Positions 58,319 to 64,000 of a stretch of 64,000 nt of DNA are shown piece after piece. The translations under genes were made by a program, and so were the position numbers. Numbering within the stretch: position 1 is the stretch's first letter; each line of letters starts with the position of its first letter. The notes under the pieces are model-generated. The model saw nothing but the letters and a program-made list of their open reading frames with translations. It did no database searches and had not been told where the DNA came from. This stretch comes from Temnothorax longispinosus (lineage: Eukaryota; Arthropoda; Insecta; Hymenoptera; Formicidae): assembly GCF_030848805.1 (NCBI RefSeq), contig NC_092362.1, forward strand, positions 124,001 to 188,000, read 5' to 3'.

Positions 58319-60233
58319 ATGTCGTTCATGATATCATCCTTGGTGGGGACATGTGCGCGAAGAATAAACAGACAGGTAATAATAATATTGTATCTTAAGA
58401 CAAGTTGCTTTAGTGTTGAATGTAGGATTAAATTGCTTGCACGTAAAATCGCGCATCTGCATACGGATATTCTTTACGTAAGACCACTTTGTTTACCGCA
58501 GCTGTTGACGCACAAGGCTCCGGTTGTCAAACAACTGGTGAGAAACTTAGAGGTACACGAGCACATCGCGTACGGCTTGTTGAAAAAAGCCGGCATTCCT
58601 ACTCCGCCTTTCTGGGTGGCGAAGACGCCTGATGAAGCGGTCACTCTGGCCAAGAGTCTGAAGACAAAGGATCTCGTGCTGAAGGCGCAAGTTCTGGCTG
58701 GGGGTAGAGCGAAGGGACAGTTTAAGGGTAGCAATGTTAGCGGCGTCGAAATGTGCGACACGTGGGTACATGACGGAATACATAATTCATAGTAGATAGA
58801 GAGAGAGAAGCAAAAGATGACGATCTCTTCTGTTGCAGCATTGAACAGGTGAAGGAATTGGCGGATAGCATGATCGGCAAGGTCCTTGTGACCAAACAGA
58901 CGGGTGCGGCTGGAAAGATATGCAATTCGGTGATGGTAACGGCGCGTATGTTTCCACGTAAGGAGTATTACATGGCAGTGATGTTGGAACGTACCTTCGA
59001 CGTGAGTATTATGACTTTATAAATTGCCCCTGTGACTTCCGTTAGGAGCAGCTTGATTTAAATTCGCTGTCGTTTTACGTTTCATAAGGGGCCCGTGATG
59101 ATCGTTTCCAAGCAAGGCGGGGTGAACATCGAGGACGTCGCCGCGGCGAATCCGGAAGCCGTAGCATACATGCCGATCGACGTGAGGAAAGGTTTAACAT
59201 CCGCGCAGGCGAACAGCATTGCCGATAAACTGGGACTCATGGGGAACGGCAAGGAGATCGCGTCGCTTGTCGCCTCCAGTCTCTACGAATTGTTCGTCGA
59301 GAAGGACGCGCTGCTGCTCGAGATCAATCCATTTGCGGAAGACATCTGTGGCGAATGTACGCTGACAACGAATGAGATAAGATACGAGAAACAATAAGAG
59401 CGCATGGTAATGCGTTTCGATAATAGAACTGAATAGCGCGTTATATTTGCGTCTTGTTGCCGCAGATTACGCTCTGGATTGCAAATGTAAGTTCGACGAC
59501 AGTGCCGATTTCCGGCAGAAGGAGCTGTTTGCGCTGAAGGACACGACCCAGATGGACCCGAAGGAGGTCGAGGCGGAGAAGTACAACTTGAATTACATAG
59601 CTCTCGACGGGAACATCGGTTGTATGGTGAACGGGGCCGGGCTAGCGATGGCCACCATGGACATTATCAAGCTGTACGGTGGGGCGCCGGCAAATTTCTT
59701 GGACGTCGGCGGCACCGCTACAACCGAAACGGTCACGGAAGGCTTCAAGATACTATCCTCGGATCCGAATGTAATTATTAATATAAAAATCGGCTGAATT
59801 AAAACGACGAAGGATTGATATGTCAATGGTATTCCAGGTGGAAGCTATTTTGGTGAATATTTTCGGTGGCATAATGAGATGCGATATAATCGCCCAAGGA
59901 ATCATAGACGCTACTAAACAACTAGATCTGAAGGTGCCCATAATCGCACGATTACAGGTAATTACTCTTTTAAGTTACATTAGCCTTGTATCATTTTGTT
60001 TTCTTCTTTTTAGTAAGCAGCGTGTTTCTTTGCAGGGTACGAATGTAGCGAAAGCTAAACAATTGATACTAGACGCCAAGTTGAAGGTAATTTCCGTGGA
60101 CGATTTCGCTCGAGCGGCTGAGACGTCTGTCAAGTTAGCATCGATGATGAATATCGCCAAGACTTCGGATTTAGATATCACTTTTAGTTCTAAATCGTCG
60201 AAGAGGAAGGATTATGAGAAAGTAAAAAACTGA
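58319..60233 (+). CDS. SUCLA2: Succinyl-CoA synthetase beta subunit (ADP-forming), copy 1
   Basis: Mitochondrial TCA-cycle enzyme subunit that, with the alpha subunit, converts succinyl-CoA and ADP to succinate, CoA and ATP. Exons in frame: 58319-58375, 58502-58761, 58839-59001, 59089-59356, 59466-59770, 59838-59957 and 60036-60233, giving 456 aa (human 463). The ATP-grasp part begins at LEVHEHIAYGLLKKAGIPTP with KAQVLAGGRAKGQFKG. GPVMIVSKQGGVNIEDVAA and the metal-binding LLEINPFAED follow. The CoA-ligase part has LDGNIGCMVNGAGLAMATMD, NFLDVGGTATTETVTEGF, VNIFGGIMRCDIIAQGI and RLQGTNVAKAKQ. The first exon may encode the transit peptide. Odd points: GRAKG where the family has GRGKG, and GGTAT where it has GGGAT. 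A second copy follows in the same direction. Confidence 0.93.
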
Positions 60234-60411
60234 AGGAAGACAGCCTCTGTAGAAGAGTTTAATAATGTATTTTGTACTTGTATGTACGTCCACGAAATAT
60301 ATCTTTTTATACATGTTACAACACGCAAAAGATGCGTATGTTATTGATTTTTCTATTACACACGACGACAAGATGATGAAGATTCATAACTTTTAAGAAT
60401 ATTACGATAAT

Positions 60412-60773
60412 TTAACCTTTAAATGCCACACCTCTCAAGAATCTCGTAAATGACACATGGGGTCTAAAAGACCCCAGCATGAAAAATGTCTCCTTACTCA
60501 TTGATTTTTTGATATTTAGTTATGAAAATTATTTTCAATGTTGTTCAAGGCTTAGAAAAGAGAATAAAATGCTTATATTGTTAAAATTTTAATTTCAACA
60601 TAGTATAAAAAATTAAGTAAACTGAGTACTGCTAAGTGTACAAACGGGTAGGTCACGCACTCAACTATCATCAATATGGGAGCATGAGCTCCATTTTTGG
60701 GGGGAACATTTGAAAATATATCGATGTAAAGGGTCTGGGGTCCGCTGGACCCCGGGTGGCATTTAAGGGTTAA
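60412..60773. mobile_element. Non-autonomous piggyBac-like element
   Basis: Both ends sit on TTAA (60412-60415 and 60770-60773), the piggyBac target duplication. The termini aacctttaaatgcca and tggcatttaagggtt are inverted repeats. Inside, ggggtctaaaagacccc on the left and ggggtccgctggacccc on the right are short palindromes typical of piggyBac ends. At 362 bp with no ORF it would need an outside transposase. Inserted between the two SUCLA2 copies. Confidence 0.8.
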
Positions 60774-61498
60774 TAAAATACGAGAATCAGTAATTATTCC
60801 TGGCTTCCTTCCTCGCGAGATGTAAGTAATTTGTTCAATCAGCAGGATCGCAAAGTTTTGAACTATATAATTGTCTCTAATCTAATCTTTGTTTCCACAT
60901 GTCAACGAACGATTAAGATTCTATTCACGTTAACAAAATATGTATTAATGAGTTAATCACTGATTAAGTGAATCAGCGATTAGTTCAACCGGCAAAATCG
61001 CTTGAAGCAGTTTCTAACTATACAATTAATTGTTTCTAATTTAATCTTTCTTTCCGTATGTCAACAAAAGATTAAGAATTCTATCCAGATTAATAAAATA
61101 ATAAGATATTATTTCAAGTTCGTCCTTTGCAGCTGCGCTGTCATACTTTACTGAAAATAAAACTGGTACATAATTACTTAAACATTAGCCAGAAGAGAGA
61201 AAACGAAAACTACAAAAAGTTTAGCTGGGAGGAGTAAATCAGTTCCCGATTAAGTTATTCGGAGTTCAATCATCAGTCTTTCTTCCCGATGACTCGACCG
61301 ACGGGCGACGCACCGTCAGTCACAGTCACGCACTCGACATTCGACTCCGCGAGGCTGCGTGAGTTTCGCGTGCGGCATGCGGCTCCTCTCTGCTCTGCGT
61401 CATACTTTTGCGCGTGGGAAACGTCAAGCGCGATCGGGTGGGGGCCACGAGGGACCGAAGCTCGCGCCTGGCAGTCCACGGCCGTCGCTCGGGCAAAA
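60774..61498. promoter_or_regulatory. Intergenic region and SUCLA2 copy-2 promoter
   Basis: AT-rich to ~61260 with no gene, then CpG-rich up to the copy-2 start. Promoter assignment is by position and composition only. Confidence 0.4.
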
Positions 61499-64000
61499 AT
61501 GGCTACCATGTTGTCGCGGGCGGTCTCACTCGCGGAGAATCTCGGCCGACTGAGCGGCCCCAAGGTACGTCAAGCCGACGAGTTTTTCCGCGTGCACGTT
61601 AATCGCGCTGATTCGACACGTTCAAACAAACACGCGCGATATGTATCCCGAGATTGCTATACGGATCGGCTGAGACTGCTGAGAGGAGTAAAGAGAAAGA
61701 AAGAGAGAGAGAGGGAGAGAGACGGAGCGAAGGTCGCCGATCGCCATGTTGGACAGCTGTAGTCTGCTAAATCGAGCGCCAGGGTCGCGAGCGGTTCGAA
61801 AGCGGAGGATCTCCGTCTCGGGGATTTTCCCTCCGGAGAATCGACGTGACAGTTACGCAACCGACCGGGGTACCGCCTCTCGGGCCTCGCGTCGGCGTCG
61901 TCATCTCGACGTTCCCGCGTCCGCCCCCGCGTTTCAATAGAATTACCGGCATTACCGCGCCCGCTCGCGCGAAGGGGGACACTTCGACACTTGTCAATAA
62001 GCGGTCGGTACCGGTCGACGATGACGATCGCGCAACGCGCTCCCTCCGACAATTTTGTTCCCGTCGAACGAGGCGAATGAGATCGATCGCTTTCTCTCCT
62101 CTTCTCGCCGGAATGCAAACTTTATTTTCAGCACAACCTTGAAGGCGCCCCGAGCCCCGACGCACGTGCTCCGGTTGTCAAAGTCAGTGACGCGCGATCG
62201 GAGCCTTCGATTAAAGAGCCGATTGTACGTTTTTAAAAACCCGACGTGACGGAATCGCCCGAGCTTCGTCTCGTTGTTCTGTACGGATTCCCTGATCGGC
62301 AAATTCTTTCGCAAATCATGAATTAAAATTCCGTAGGAAACAGGATTTACTTGAGCTTGAGCGTTTAATAGATTTCTCTATTTTTGTTCATCTATATTAC
62401 GGTACATTTAATATACCCCGTCAAATAAATTACCTAAAATTGGTGGAGTATTAATTAATTTCATCTTCAGCTTTGGTTCCAGGCCTGTCGTTTTAAGACC
62501 GAGTATTGATCGATCGGCACGCGATTCGAAAACATAAAGACAAAATTAATGATAAGATAAGTCAAACGCTTGAGCCAAGAAAAACTGAAGAAAGGTAAAC
62601 GGCCGATAACGAGCATAAATAGGTGTTGGTTAAAGAAAAAGTGCAAATTTATTCACAATAATGTGATAAAATGCATTGTATGTTTTGACTTGCTAAGTCT
62701 TCTTCAGCAGCTGTGATGTAATATAATATGAGAATTAAAATAAAGACTACATGATAGAATAAATAAAAAAGATAGTATAATAGTAAAATATAAGATAGTA
62801 TAATAGAATATAAAAGAAGATTAGTAGTAGAAGCTAAATAATAGTTGATTAAACATATAATAAACAAAACTTTATTTATTTATTATTAAGCAGAAGCTCC
62901 CGCTGGATGATTGAAAAAGTCAATATTTATTTATCCCGTGTTATATACATATCTATAATAATCAGTAATACTGTTCAACAACAAAAAAAGTGCGTGAAAA
63001 TGAAGGTGATTGTTTTCCATAATTTTTTGGGCCTCAAAAATGTCATTCTTTGTTGAACAGTATAATAAATAGCTTTTAACGCAATTAATAGCGAGCGATA
63101 TTAATTAATATTTTGCGGACAGCTGTCTGTTGAAAACTTAACTTCAAAATTATGTTTAAACGTTTAAACCTATTTGCGTTTGAAAAATCAGGACTAAAAG
63201 TGATAATGGAATGTACCGCTCTGTTACACAATTCACTTTATTGTGTGTCATTGCCAAAACGCAAGTAAAAGCTACATGTGAGACGAGCGTATGCATATGT
63301 TCATCGCCGTTCGACCTTCGAGCATAGATCTATATTTAACCGTTATATGATTTATAGTGACAAACCAATTTGCATATACTTTAACCTACTCATGTTATCT
63401 TGTCTTTTTAACGCCAATACGTCGCGTGAGCAACTTTTATCTTTCATTATCCCTGATCAATGTACACAACGTAGACTTTGGCACGCACTTTTATGAATGT
63501 AATGACGCTAGTAGAGCTGGGAGTGCCTGATTATAATGTAAACAAATGCGAGAGTTATCACTGAAACCCGTTACGTCACGTCCCTTTTTCAGATATTCAC
63601 GTGCAAGACCAGCTTGATGAAGCAACCAGTCAGGAATCTGAACGTACACGAACACATTAGCTACAGTTTGCTGAATGAGGCCGGTGTGCCGACACCTAAA
63701 TTCGGCGTCGCCAAAACACCCGACGAGGCAGCTAAGCTCGCCGCCGACCTGAAGACAAAGGATATCGTTCTGAAGGCCCAGGTCCTCGCCGGCGGCAGAG
63801 GAAAGGGACACTTTAAGGGGACGAGCGTCAGCGGGGTGAAGATGTGTGAAACGTAATTACAGCCATTTCGATAAGAATTACATGCAACACGACATATTCG
63901 AGATGCGTCGTGAAATGTTGCTTATCACCGTTGCTTGTAGTCCAGAGGAGGCCAAGTCGTTGGCGAGCCAGATGCTTGGCAAATTGCTGATCACGAAACA
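61499..64000 (+). CDS. SUCLA2: Succinyl-CoA synthetase beta subunit (ADP-forming), copy 2, partial
   Basis: Exons in frame so far: 61499-61564 (22 codons, MATMLSRAVSLAENLGRL, a likely mitochondrial presequence), 63593-63852, and 63941 to the window edge. Encoded: NLNVHEHISYSLLNEAGVPT, then KAQVLAGGRGKGHFKG with the canonical GRGKG, and PEEAKSLASQMLGKLLITK. The second exon is 260 nt, the same size and phases as in copy 1, showing origin by tandem duplication. The long 2-kb first intron has a GA-rich tract at ~61690-61730 and a small hairpin. This copy keeps canonical residues and is probably the main enzyme. The gene continues beyond 64000. Confidence 0.92.
62968..63063. repeat. Short perfect inverted repeat in the copy-2 intron
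   Basis: atactgttcaacaa at 62968-62981 and its exact reverse complement at 63050-63063 enclose ~68 bp. Its 14-bp arms suit a small MITE or hairpin; no target duplication is clear. Confidence 0.55.

Noticed and set aside
62649..62867. Hydrophobic minus-strand ORF (72 codons) in the SUCLA2 copy-2 intron
   Set aside because: It is a translation of a simple ata/agt-rich low-complexity stretch (tagtataatag-type repeats), so the Leu/Tyr/Ile-rich product is a composition effect.

Overview
This window reads as nuclear DNA of an insect, most likely a hymenopteran and plausibly an ant. That assignment is inferred from protein similarity, AT-rich introns (many only 70-100 nt), GC/CpG-rich promoters, many short palindromic (MITE-like) elements and a decayed mariner. 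All exon models were built by eye from ORFs, GT/AG sites and phase continuity. Every multi-exon CDS listed keeps frame across all its junctions, but none has been checked against transcripts.

Layout, left to right: SNRNP27 (-) at 154-857; a small CXC-domain/coiled-coil protein (+) at 1644-2432; TMBIM4 (+) at 4151-5334; RPL26 (-) at 5642-6806; an AT-rich stretch holding a 617-bp foldback with a tRNA-like tip (9136-9752); the large Ste20-like kinase slik/SLK (-) at 11960-19751, with an alternative last exon at 10357-10512; a GC-rich promoter region; NDUFAF2 (+) at 23111-23569; half pint/PUF60 (-) at 24641-33128, with a candidate micropeptide gene in one intron; SMYD5 (+) at 33623-35172; a CENP-N homologue (-) at 35806-37625; a repeat block with a broken mariner (38720-40321), foldbacks, a 500-N gap and satellite-like repeats up to about 41845; DZIP1 (+) at 42163-46014; LRGUK (-) at 46410-50383; a UIF/FYTTD1-like mRNA-export adaptor (+) at 51408-56648, with a degenerate ~145-bp tandem array in its long first intron; and two tandem paralogues of the succinyl-CoA synthetase beta subunit (SUCLA2) at 58319-60233 and from 61499 past the window end.

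The genes are mostly housekeeping and are packed as head-to-head pairs (SNRNP27/CXC, slik/NDUFAF2, hfp/SMYD5, LRGUK/UIF) and convergent pairs (TMBIM4/RPL26, NDUFAF2/hfp, SMYD5/CENPN, DZIP1/LRGUK). Three encode RNA-processing or export factors (SNRNP27, PUF60, UIF). Two act in mitochondrial energy metabolism (NDUFAF2, SUCLA2). DZIP1 and probably LRGUK relate to cilia/flagella.

The points most worth following up are: a pair of apparently mutually exclusive exons in hfp/PUF60; a 41-codon transmembrane ORF with its own poly(A) context inside an hfp intron; homologous alternative 3' exons and a 24-nt microexon in slik; the foldback with the tRNA-like tip; the ~145-bp array; and the SUCLA2 duplication, whose first copy has a changed glycine loop. 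No clearly new multi-gene system was found.
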